From Streptomyces sp. BR123 (GTDB lineage Bacteria; Actinomycetota; Actinomycetes; Streptomycetales; Streptomycetaceae), in contig NZ_JACBGN010000025.1 of the NCBI RefSeq assembly GCF_013401435.1, positions 1 through 46,406 of the forward strand: a stretch of 46,406 nt of DNA, written 5' to 3'. A program made the translations under genes and the position numbers. Of the stretch, positions 7,495 through 14,585 are shown in pieces. A model generated the notes under the pieces. The model worked only from the letters and a program-made list of their open reading frames with translations, was not told where the DNA came from and did not search any database. The first letter of the stretch is position 1. Each line of letters opens with the position of its first letter.

Positions 7495-7993
7495 GCGCGC
7501 GTCCGGGATCCGCCGCCCCGAGGAGTTCCGCGCCGTCTACCACCGGGTCTACCGCGAGCCGCCGTACCACGAGGACGCGGCGGCCGCGGACGGCTTCGCC
7601 CGGCAGCTGGCCGGCCACGCGGCGCTGCCCGGCTTCTGCGTGACCACCGTCCGCGACGGCGGTGTGCTCGGCGGTTTCGCCTACGGCGTGCACCGCGAGG
7701 AGGGGTGGTGGCATCCGCGCGCGGCCACACCGGTGCCGCCGTGGCTGCGCCGGCCGCTGTTCTACGTCTACGAGCTCGCGGTCGTCGGGGAGTTGCGGGG
7801 CCGCGGCCACGGGCGGGCACTGCTGGACCTGCTGCTGGCCGACCGCGCCGAGCCGTTCGCCGTACTCGCCGCGTCGAACGGGGCGTCGGCGCGCGCGATG
7901 TACCGGCGGTGGGGCTGGACGAAGGTCGGCGAACTCACGGGACCGCCCCACGGCGTGGACCTCCTCGCCCTCCCTCTGACGCCGCTGCGGTAA
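7487..7993 (+). CDS. GNAT family N-acetyltransferase
   Basis: A 168-residue protein. Motif A of the GNAT fold is clear: YELAVVGELRGRGHGRALLDLLL, whose RGRGHG loop binds the acetyl-CoA pyrophosphate. It is followed by AASNGASARAMYRRWGW, the usual motif B with the Tyr/Trp end. The gene overlaps the MFS gene by 8 bases, so it belongs to the same operon. In RiPP clusters such enzymes cap a peptide N-terminus or inactivate the product for self-protection (goadsporin is a known example of an acetyltransferase in a YcaO cluster). The substrate here is unknown. Confidence 0.88.
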   Translation: MPERASGIRRPEEFRAVYHRVYREPPYHEDAAAADGFARQLAGHAALPGFCVTTVRDGGVLGGFAYGVHREEGWWHPRAATPVPPWLRRPLFYVYELAVVGELRGRGHGRALLDLLLADRAEPFAVLAASNGASARAMYRRWGWTKVGELTGPPHGVDLLALPLTPLR

Positions 7994-8233
7994 CCGGGTG
8001 CGCGGGGCTCCGACTCCCCGGGTGCGAGGGCCCTCCTCGCCGGCCGCAGGAGACCGCCTCCGTTCGGTCCCGGCACCCCCGCCGGGGCCGAGGCCGTTCC
8101 CCCGGGCACGGACTGCCGCCGGAAGCGAGCTGACAGAGCCAGCGGTCGGTTCGACGTCCGGAGCGCGTCCGCGTGGAAGGGTGTCCCGTATCCACGCTGT
8201 CGCTGCATCGTCTCAATTCACAGGGGGAATCGA

Positions 8234-8839
8234 ATGGGCGCCGATGTGCTGGTTTACGATGGCCTGGCCCTGTCCCGGCATTCGCTCACGGCATTGCTGG
8301 AACAGCGTCCGGACATCAGAGTCGTGGGATCGGCGGACAGTATTTATGCCGCACTCGAGTTCGCCGAGCTGAATCGACCCGATGTCGTGATCGTCAGCTT
8401 CGACGGCAGGGACGAGGAAACGGTCGACGTCGCCGAGAAGATCGCCATCCTTCCGGAGGTCCGCACGCTGCTGGTCGCCACCGCGTGTGTCCGGCCGGTC
8501 GTCCGCAGGGTCTTCGCCGGGGAGATCGACGGAATGGTGCGGCGCAGCGTCCCGCCCGAGCGCCTTTTCGAGGCCGTCCATCTGGTGCACCGGGGCGAAC
8601 GGGCCTTCGACACCGAGCTGGCGGTCGCGGCCGTGGCCAACGGGGACTGCCCGCTGACCCCCCGGCAGCTGTCCGTGCTCGACCGCCTCGACCGCGGTGA
8701 CACGGTGGAGGAGATCGCCGCCCGGCTGTCCCTGTCCGAAGGCACGGTGCGCAACTACATTTCCACCGTCGTGGTGAACCTGGGTGCGCGCAATCGCATC
8801 GATGCGCTGCGCACGGCCCGGCGCAACGAATGGATCTGA
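8234..8839 (+). CDS. LuxR/NarL-type regulator with degenerate receiver
   Basis: A 201-residue protein with a response-regulator receiver (1-120) and a LuxR helix-turn-helix (about 136-195: LTPRQLSVLDRLDRGDTVEE, then SEGTVRNYISTVVVNLGARN). The receiver lacks normal phosphorylation residues. The usual Asp at the end of strand 3 is Ser55 (PDVVIVSFDG), and the N-terminal acidic pair is reduced to one Asp (VYDGLALS). It therefore probably does not answer to a histidine kinase, and none is nearby. Ligand control, as in other atypical actinomycete receivers, is an inference. The start has AGGGGGA ahead. It lies 240 bases after the GNAT gene, so it probably has its own promoter. It may control the peptide cluster. 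Confidence 0.88.
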   Translation: MGADVLVYDGLALSRHSLTALLEQRPDIRVVGSADSIYAALEFAELNRPDVVIVSFDGRDEETVDVAEKIAILPEVRTLLVATACVRPVVRRVFAGEIDGMVRRSVPPERLFEAVHLVHRGERAFDTELAVAAVANGDCPLTPRQLSVLDRLDRGDTVEEIAARLSLSEGTVRNYISTVVVNLGARNRIDALRTARRNEWI

Positions 8840-8950
8840 TCCGCGTGCAGAAAACACGGCGAAGAATTCGCGGTACACCGACCGCGGTGTGAAAACCCGC
8901 CGCTCATGCCCGAACGACATTGCAGACGCATCGGTACAAGGACGGATCGC

Positions 8951-10645
8951 ATGCCCCATTCCAGCAGTCCCGGCGGAGGTCTGCTGCCCCGCCGGGTGGC
9001 CGACGCCCATGTCGACGCCCTCGTCGAACTCGACCCGATCACCGGCACCTTCCTCGGCGTCGCCGGGAGCTCCGACCGGCTCCCGGACCTCTCCCCCGAG
9101 GGCCGGGACGCGGTGGCCGGGCTGGCCCGTACGACCCTCCGGCAGCTGGCCGCGGCAGAGGCCGCCCCCGGTGCGGACGACATCGCCGAGCGCCGCTGCG
9201 CCCGGCTGCTGCGCGAGCGGCTCACCGCCGAACTCGCCGTGGACGAGGCGGGCGAGGGGCTGCGCGCGGTCGCCAACCTCGGCTCGCCGCTGCACCAGGT
9301 CCGCTACGCCTTCACCCTCACCCCCGCGGACACGGACGAGGACTGGGCCGCCATCGCGCGACGGCTGCGCGCCGTGCCGGACGCCCTGGCGGGCTACCGG
9401 GCCTCCCTGAGCGCCGGCCTCACCCGTGACCTGCCCGCCGGGCCGCGGCAGGTCTCGGCCGTCGTCGGCCAGTTGACGGAATGGATCGGCTCGGACCGGA
9501 GCTGGTTCGCGGAGTTCACCGACCCCGGCCCCGAGCCGCTGCGGCGCGAACTCACCACGGCCGCCACCACCGCCACCGGCGCCCTGGCGGAACTGCGCGA
9601 CTGGCTCCGCGACAGCTACGCCCCGGCCGTCGAGAGCGCACCGGACGTCGTCGGCCGGGAGCGCTACGTCCTGCTCGCCCGCCACCACAACGGCGCCGAC
9701 CTCGACCTGGACGAGGCCTACGCGTACGGATGGTCCGAGTTCCACCGGCTGCTCGGCGAGATGCGCACCGAGGCCGAAAGGGTCCTGCCGGGCGCCGGTA
9801 CCCCCTGGGAGGCGCTGGCCTGGTGCGACCGCCACGGCCAGGCCGTCGAAGGCGTCGAGGAGACCCGGCAGTGGCTCCAGAACCTGATGGACGACACGAT
9901 CGACACCCTGAACGGCACCCACTTCGAACTGGCCGAGCGGGTACGCCGGGTCGAGTCGCACATCGCCCCGCGGGGCAGTGCCGCCGCCCCCTACTACACC
10001 GAGCCGTCACTGGACTTCTCCCGGCCCGGACGCACCTGGCTGCCGACGATGGGCCAGACCCGCTTCCCGGTCTACGACCTGGTCACCACCTGGTACCACG
10101 AGGGCGTACCCGGTCACCACCTCCAACTGGCCCAGTGGGCGCACGTCGCCGACAGCCTCTCCCGCTACCAGACCACCGTGGCCTGCGTCGGCGCCAACGC
10201 CGAGGGCTGGGCCCTGTACGCCGAGCGCCTCATGGACGAGCTGGGCTTCCTGACCGACCCCGAGCGGCGGCTGGGCTACCTGGACGCGCAGATGATGCGT
10301 GCCATCCGCGTCGTCATCGACATCGGCATGCACCTGGAGCTGGAGATCCCGAAGGACTCCCCGTTCCACCCGGGCGAGCGCTGGACACCGCGACTGGCCC
10401 AGGAGTTCCTCGCCCGGCACACCAGCCGCCCCGCCGACTACGTCGAGAGCGAGATCACCCGCTACCTGGGCATGGCGGGCCAGGCCATCGGCTACAAGCT
10501 CGGCGAGCGCGTCTGGCTCGCGGGCCGCGAGGCGGCCCGGGCCCGGCACGGCGCGGCCTTCGACCTCAAGGCCTGGCACATGGCCGCACTCTCACAGGGC
10601 TCCCTCGGCCTGGACGACCTGCTCGGCGAACTCTCGGCCCTCTGA
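8951..10645 (+). CDS. DUF885 family protein, putative metallopeptidase
   Basis: A 564-residue protein. The family hallmark HEGVPGHHLQ is at about 383-392, a zinc-peptidase-like HExxx..H pattern, and AEGWALYAE is at about 417. The C-terminus is helical (YLGMAGQAIGYKLGERVW). There is no signal peptide, so it is cytoplasmic. I start at the ATG at 8951 with AAGGA 8 bases upstream; the frame could extend to 8906 but those residues look random. DUF885 proteins resemble M1/M2-like gluzincin peptidases, but their substrates are mostly unknown. The gene follows the LuxR gene by 111 bases. It is a candidate for leader removal or for cutting the repeat peptide, but such genes also occur elsewhere in Streptomyces genomes. 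Confidence 0.85.
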   Translation: MPHSSSPGGGLLPRRVADAHVDALVELDPITGTFLGVAGSSDRLPDLSPEGRDAVAGLARTTLRQLAAAEAAPGADDIAERRCARLLRERLTAELAVDEAGEGLRAVANLGSPLHQVRYAFTLTPADTDEDWAAIARRLRAVPDALAGYRASLSAGLTRDLPAGPRQVSAVVGQLTEWIGSDRSWFAEFTDPGPEPLRRELTTAATTATGALAELRDWLRDSYAPAVESAPDVVGRERYVLLARHHNGADLDLDEAYAYGWSEFHRLLGEMRTEAERVLPGAGTPWEALAWCDRHGQAVEGVEETRQWLQNLMDDTIDTLNGTHFELAERVRRVESHIAPRGSAAAPYYTEPSLDFSRPGRTWLPTMGQTRFPVYDLVTTWYHEGVPGHHLQLAQWAHVADSLSRYQTTVACVGANAEGWALYAERLMDELGFLTDPERRLGYLDAQMMRAIRVVIDIGMHLELEIPKDSPFHPGERWTPRLAQEFLARHTSRPADYVESEITRYLGMAGQAIGYKLGERVWLAGREAARARHGAAFDLKAWHMAALSQGSLGLDDLLGELSAL

Positions 10646-10669
10646 GCCGCGAGACCCGCACCGAGGCGC

Positions 10670-10707
10670 CGCCGTACCCCGCAACCGGGGCTACGGCGAC
10701 GCTTTTT
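10670..10707 (+). terminator. Terminator between convergent DUF885 and murA2
   Basis: Stem CGCCGTACCCC (10670-10680) with GGGGCTACGGCG (10687-10698), one bulged C, loop of 6, followed by a T5 run at 10703-10707 on the plus strand. It sits between two converging genes and can serve the DUF885 transcript. Confidence 0.75.
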
Positions 10708-10710
10708 CCG

Positions 10711-12240
10711 TCAGATGTCGCGGAAGGTCTCGATCTGGGCGCCGACCGAGTTGAGGCGCTCGGCGAGGTCCTCGTAGCCGCGGTTGATGACGTACACGTT
10801 GCGCAGGACGGAGGTGCCCTCCGCCGCCATCATCGCCAGCAGGACGACCACCGCCGGGCGCAGGGCCGGCGGGCACATCATCTCCGCGGCGCGCCAGCGG
10901 GTGGGGCCCTCGACCAGGACGCGGTGCGGGTCCAGCAGCTGGAGGCGGCCGCCGAGGCGGTTGAGGTCCGTCAGGTAGATCGCCCGGTTGTCGTAGACCC
11001 AGTCGTGGATCAGGGTCTTGCCCTGGGCGGTGGCCGCGATGGCCGCGAAGAACGGGACGTTGTCGATGTTCAGCCCGGGGAACGGCATCGGGTGGATCTT
11101 GTCGATGGGCGCTTCGAGCTTCGACGGGCGGACCGTCAGGTCGACCAGGCGGGTGCGGCCGTTGTCGGCCGTGTACTCCGGCGAGCGGTCGTGGTCGAGG
11201 CCCATCTCCTCCAGGACCGCGAGCTCGATCTCCATGAACTCGATCGGGACCCGGCGGATCGTCAGCTCCGACTCCGTGACGACGGCGGCGGCGACCAGGC
11301 TCATCGCCTCGACCGGGTCCTCGGAGGGGGAGTAGTCGACGTCGACGTCGATGTTCGGGACGCCGTGGACGGTCAGGGTCGTGGTGCCGACGCCGTCGAC
11401 CCGGACGCCCAGCGCCTCCAGGAAGAAGCACAGGTCCTGGACCATGTAGTTGGAGGAGGCGTTGCGGATGACCGTGACGCCGTCGTGCCGGGCGGCGGCC
11501 AGCAGCGCGTTCTCGGTGACGGTGTCCCCGCGCTCGGTCAGCACGATCGGACGGTCGGGGCTGACGCCGGGCTCGACCTTGGCGTGGTAGATGCCCTCGG
11601 TCGCGGTGATGTCCAGGCCGAAGCGGCGCAGGGCGATCATGTGCGGCTCGATGGTGCGGGTGCCGAGGTCGCAGCCGCCGGCGTACGGCAGGCGGAACTG
11701 GTCCATGCGGTGGAGGAGGGGGCCCAGGAACATGATGATGCTCCGGGTCCGGACGGCCGCCTCCGCGTCGATGGCGTCCATGTCGAACTCGGCCGGCGGG
11801 ACGAGCTCCAGGTCGACGCCGTCGTTGATCCAGCGGGTGCGGACGCCGATGGAGTTCAGGACCTCCAGGAGGCGGTAGACCTCTTCGATGCGGGCGACCC
11901 GGCGCAGGACCGTGCGGCCCTTGTTCAGCAGGGAGGCGCACAGCAGGGCCACGCACGCGTTCTTGCTCGTCTTGACGTCGATGGCGCCGGACAGCCGACG
12001 GCCGCCGACGACCCGCAGGTGCATGGGGCCGGAGTAACCCAGGGAGACGATCTCGCTGTCGAGCGCCTCGCCGATGCGGGCGATCATTTCAAGGCTGATG
12101 TTCTGGTTGCCGCGCTCGATGCGGTTCACGGCGCTCTGGCTGGTGCCCAGGGCGTCCGCGAGCTGACTCTGTGTCCAGCCCCGGTGCTGCCGGGCGTCAC
12201 GGATGAGCTTGCCGATGCGTACGAGGTAGTCGTCTGCCAT
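10711..12240 (-). CDS. murA2: UDP-GlcNAc 1-carboxyvinyltransferase paralogue with N-terminal XRE domain
   Basis: A 509-residue fusion. Residues 1-68 are an XRE/Cro-type helix-turn-helix (WTQSQLADALGTSQSAVNRI). Residues about 72-509 are a MurA/EPSP-synthase-type fold. The MurA catalytic features remain: Lys93-Asn94 (TSKNA), Cys190 in YAGGCDLGTRTIEPH (the fosfomycin-target cysteine), Arg195, and the Asp in FPGLNIDNVPFFA. MurA transfers enolpyruvate from PEP to UDP-GlcNAc, the first committed step of peptidoglycan synthesis. Streptomycetes carry a standard MurA plus this HTH-fused form (S. coelicolor SCO5998, from memory). The fusion suggests that the protein also binds DNA, perhaps its own promoter, where a palindrome lies 12 bases before the start. 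Confidence 0.92.
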   Translation of the reverse strand: MADDYLVRIGKLIRDARQHRGWTQSQLADALGTSQSAVNRIERGNQNISLEMIARIGEALDSEIVSLGYSGPMHLRVVGGRRLSGAIDVKTSKNACVALLCASLLNKGRTVLRRVARIEEVYRLLEVLNSIGVRTRWINDGVDLELVPPAEFDMDAIDAEAAVRTRSIIMFLGPLLHRMDQFRLPYAGGCDLGTRTIEPHMIALRRFGLDITATEGIYHAKVEPGVSPDRPIVLTERGDTVTENALLAAARHDGVTVIRNASSNYMVQDLCFFLEALGVRVDGVGTTTLTVHGVPNIDVDVDYSPSEDPVEAMSLVAAAVVTESELTIRRVPIEFMEIELAVLEEMGLDHDRSPEYTADNGRTRLVDLTVRPSKLEAPIDKIHPMPFPGLNIDNVPFFAAIAATAQGKTLIHDWVYDNRAIYLTDLNRLGGRLQLLDPHRVLVEGPTRWRAAEMMCPPALRPAVVVLLAMMAAEGTSVLRNVYVINRGYEDLAERLNSVGAQIETFRDI

Positions 12241-12251
12241 GGGTGCACCGT

Positions 12252-12267
12252 ATCTCAGATATGAGAT
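12252..12267. promoter_or_regulatory. Palindrome upstream of murA2 (candidate operator)
   Basis: ATCTCA-GATA-TGAGAT is a 6-bp perfect inverted repeat with a 4-base spacer, starting 12 bases before the murA2 ATG. XRE-type regulators bind such short palindromes, and murA2 itself carries an XRE domain, so autoregulation is plausible. The function is inferred. Confidence 0.5.
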
Positions 12268-12514
12268 GAGTCATGCGTCGGGTGTGGCGTCCGGGTGTCA
12301 CCGTCCGTCAATTCACCCGATCGCGCAGCCGGACGGGCGGCACGGCGGCCCGGACGGCGAACCCGGATGGCACGGTATGAAAGGGCGTTATTCTCCCGAT
12401 ACGGGCAAAGGGGTCATCCGTGCTGCAGTCGACCGGCCGTGTGCCGCCGCCGCGCGGGGCCGAACCGGCCACCGCGCGGCGGGGGTTGTCACCGACGTGG
12501 CGTCCCGCGCGGGC

Positions 12515-13375
12515 TCAGCCGGCGGCCAGGAACTCCGCCACCGCCGAGGCGAAGGCGGCGGGGTCGTCGCGCCAGGGGAAGTGGCCGGCCCCGGGCCGGA
12601 CGGTGAGCCGGGCGTCCTTGAAGAGGCCGGCGTACTGGGTCATCACCGGGAGCGGGCCCTGCAGGTCGAGCTCTCCGGCGAGGACGAGCACCGGCGGCTC
12701 GAACCGGCCGAGTGCGGCCCGCAGCGCGGCCGGGTCGTAGGCGCCGTCCCCGCCGAACGCGGCCGCCGCCTCCTGGTTCTTCCGGCTCTCGCCGTCGGCG
12801 GCGAACCGCCGGGCCGCCGCGTCCCAGCGGCCGTGGAAGAAGGGTTCGGCGGCCGTCCAGTCGTCGGCTCCGGCCCGGCCCGCGACGATGCGCTCCAGCG
12901 CCGCGAAGGCGGCCGGGAACCAGGGCTCGTCCCGGCGGAGACGGGCCGCGGCCAGCCGCTGTTCGCCGCTGACGGTGATCCCGGTGGCGGCCACGCTGGG
13001 TGTGATCAGGGCCAGCCTGCCGGTGTGCTGCGGGTGCCGGGCCGCGTAGAGCGCGGCCAGGTTCGCGCCGGCACTGTGCGCGAGCAGGTCCATCCGGTCC
13101 AGGCCGAGGTGGCGGCGCAGCGCCTCGACGTCGTCGACCTGCCGGTCGCAGCGGTACGTGGCCGGGTCCTCCGGTACGGCCGAGGAGCCCGTGCCGCGCG
13201 GGTCGAGCAGGACCAGGCGGCGGTGTGCCGCCAGGCCGCCGAGGTCGCCGAGGTAGGCGGAGTCCAGCATCGGCCCGCCGGGCAGGCAGACCAGGTCCGG
13301 GCCGCCGGCCGGGCCCGGTCCGGGGAGGACGCGGTAGCCGAGCGGGGTGCCGTCGTACGAGGTGAAGGTGGGCAT
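12515..13375 (-). CDS. Alpha/beta hydrolase (proline iminopeptidase-like)
   Basis: A 286-residue alpha/beta hydrolase. The oxyanion strand is LPGGPMLDS (about 31-39), similar to the HGGPG of prolyl iminopeptidases. DPRGTGSS follows, then the nucleophile elbow AHSAGAN with Ser101, Asp in AGELDLQGPLP (about 233) and His in GAGHFPWRDDP (about 261). I take the ATG at 13375; a longer frame to 13777 adds only low-complexity residues. There is no signal peptide. The substrate cannot be told from sequence; the GGP motif favours a peptidase or an amide/ester hydrolase. It lies 275 bases upstream of murA2 on the same strand. Confidence 0.88.
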   Translation of the reverse strand: MPTFTSYDGTPLGYRVLPGPGPAGGPDLVCLPGGPMLDSAYLGDLGGLAAHRRLVLLDPRGTGSSAVPEDPATYRCDRQVDDVEALRRHLGLDRMDLLAHSAGANLAALYAARHPQHTGRLALITPSVAATGITVSGEQRLAAARLRRDEPWFPAAFAALERIVAGRAGADDWTAAEPFFHGRWDAAARRFAADGESRKNQEAAAAFGGDGAYDPAALRAALGRFEPPVLVLAGELDLQGPLPVMTQYAGLFKDARLTVRPGAGHFPWRDDPAAFASAVAEFLAAG

Positions 13376-13859
13376 GGGGAGGACGCTCGCAGCCCGCGCC
13401 CCACCGGGCAACCGGGTTTCCCCGCGGCCGGCTGTCCTCCGGGGTCCCCGGCTGCGCGCCCGGCCCCAGTGCTGCCGTGCGCGGTCGCCGGGGCGCGGCC
13501 GCATCGGGGAGCACGGGCCGCGGCAGGAGGGGCCGGACGGCAGTCCTGGACACCCCGCGCGCCGAGCGGGCCGCGCGTGCGATCGGGTGGGTTCTGATGC
13601 GTTATGCGTCAAGCCGTGGGTCTTGGCGCCGACGAGAGCGGGTGGAGTGGATGCCCGGGGTTCCCGGGGTTGCTCGGGCTGCGTCCCCAACGGGCGTGGC
13701 CTGAGAGGCTCCGGTTTCTTTGTGTCGGTATTTCCGGTTGGCCGGAATGCAATCACCCGATCGTAGGAACGTCGCATGAGGAGCCGTCCGGGGGCTCAGA
13801 GTCTTCACTGGCTGTCGTCGACGGCCGGCAGTGAGCCTCCGAGCAGGAAGGGACGGGCG
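13376..13859. other. Gene-free stretch before H-type lectin gene
   Basis: These 484 bases hold the divergent upstream regions of the hydrolase (minus) and the lectin-like gene (plus). No open frame with family likeness was found. Local GC falls between about 13,690 and 13,760, which may mark the lectin gene promoter. No hairpin or known motif stands out. Confidence 0.5.
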
Positions 13860-14159
13860 ATGAGCCTGATCCAGACCGGCAAGATCGACCTGAACTCCAC
13901 CCACGCGGTGGAAACGACCGGCGGAGACACCGCGACCTTCGTCAGGGTCACGTTTCCCACCCCGTTTCCGCAGGGTTCGCAGGTAGTGGTGTTTCCGCTG
14001 ACCCAAACCTTCAACGGCCCTCAAACGCCGGGAATCCGCATCCACGACGTCACCACCACGGGCTTCCTGATCCGGATGAACGAACTTCTCGCCGGCACGT
14101 TCAAGAGCGACGGCGTGCACGTCACCGAGACGATCGGATGGCTGGCCGCGACCGTCTGA
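13860..14159 (+). CDS. Small H-type lectin-domain-like protein
   Basis: A 99-residue protein. The pattern VRVTFPTPFPQGSQVVVFPL, then RIHDVTTTGFLIRM and a closing IGWLAATV, fits the H-type lectin fold (Helix pomatia agglutinin/discoidin C-terminal type): a six-strand beta sandwich that binds GalNAc-like sugars as trimers. There is no signal peptide, so the location is uncertain. The start at 13860 has GGAAGGGAC upstream. The gene stands alone, closed by a strong terminator. Assignment is by pattern recognition only; ligand residues cannot be confirmed. Confidence 0.7.
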   Translation: MSLIQTGKIDLNSTHAVETTGGDTATFVRVTFPTPFPQGSQVVVFPLTQTFNGPQTPGIRIHDVTTTGFLIRMNELLAGTFKSDGVHVTETIGWLAATV

Positions 14160-14165
14160 TGCGCG

Positions 14166-14210
14166 CGACCCGGGTGGGGCGTCCCGTTGGAGCCGGGACG
14201 CCCCACCCGG
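14166..14210 (+). terminator. Strong terminator after lectin gene
   Basis: A 19-bp perfect stem, ACCCGGGTGGGGCGTCCCG (14166-14184) paired with 14192-14210, with a 7-base loop. It starts 7 bases after the lectin stop codon. There is no T-run. Confidence 0.88.
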
Positions 14211-14358
14211 GTGATCAGGATGCGCCCGCCCTGGTGGTGGCCTCAAGCCCTGCCGACCCCGTTCGCCCACAGCCGGGGCGCGGGAGCCGGCCCGCGGGCA
14301 GGGGCTGTGCGTACGCCGCCCGGGGCGGCCGGGCACCCCGGAGTGCGGCGTGCGCCAC

Positions 14359-14389
14359 TGTTCCGTCGCAGTGAAGGTTGAGCATTCTC
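14359..14389 (+). repeat. Left terminal inverted repeat of the element
   Basis: It begins TGTTCCGTCGCAGTGAAGG and ends GCATTCTC. It differs from the right end at 3 of 31 positions (3, 7 and 14). A second sub-repeat, CACTGAAGGTC, follows 20 bases further in at about 14,389-14,399. The same 20-base spacing is seen between two units at the right end. Confidence 0.8.
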
Positions 14390-14446
14390 ACTGAAGGTCG
14401 AGTGGCTGGCGAACAGCGGGACCGAAATGCTGTAGGTTCCCGTTTC

Positions 14447-14497
14447 CCGTGTCGTATTCCGCGCGGCGATGTCGTCGCCATGTCGGATACGACACGG
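14447..14497 (-). terminator. Nested hairpin downstream of arylsulfotransferase-like gene
   Basis: The outer stem is CCGTGTCGTAT (14447-14457) with ATACGACACGG (14487-14497), 11 bp perfect. Inside it lies a second stem, GGCGA (14465-14469) with TCGCC (14475-14479). It lies about 90 bases past the stop of the minus-strand gene and may end that transcript. It is unusually symmetrical, so a protein-binding role is also possible. The flanking bases between the left element end and this gene hold no gene. Confidence 0.55.
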
Positions 14498-14585
14498 CAG
14501 CGGGATTCATGCCTGTCCCGTCGCAACGCAGGCGGCAGATTCTCAGTGCTTCGCCGTTCGTCCGTCTTGGCAGCCCTCGCAAGCG

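Noticed and set aside
9481..12264. A 927-residue plus-strand open frame across the DUF885 gene and murA2
   Set aside because: It lies antisense to murA2 and out of frame with DUF885. Its composition (Arg, Gly, Asp, Val rich) is that of a high-GC shadow.
12515..13777. A 420-residue form of the alpha/beta hydrolase
   Set aside because: The extra 134 N-terminal residues are low-complexity Arg/Pro/Ala without fold likeness. The ATG at 13375 begins directly at the hydrolase domain.
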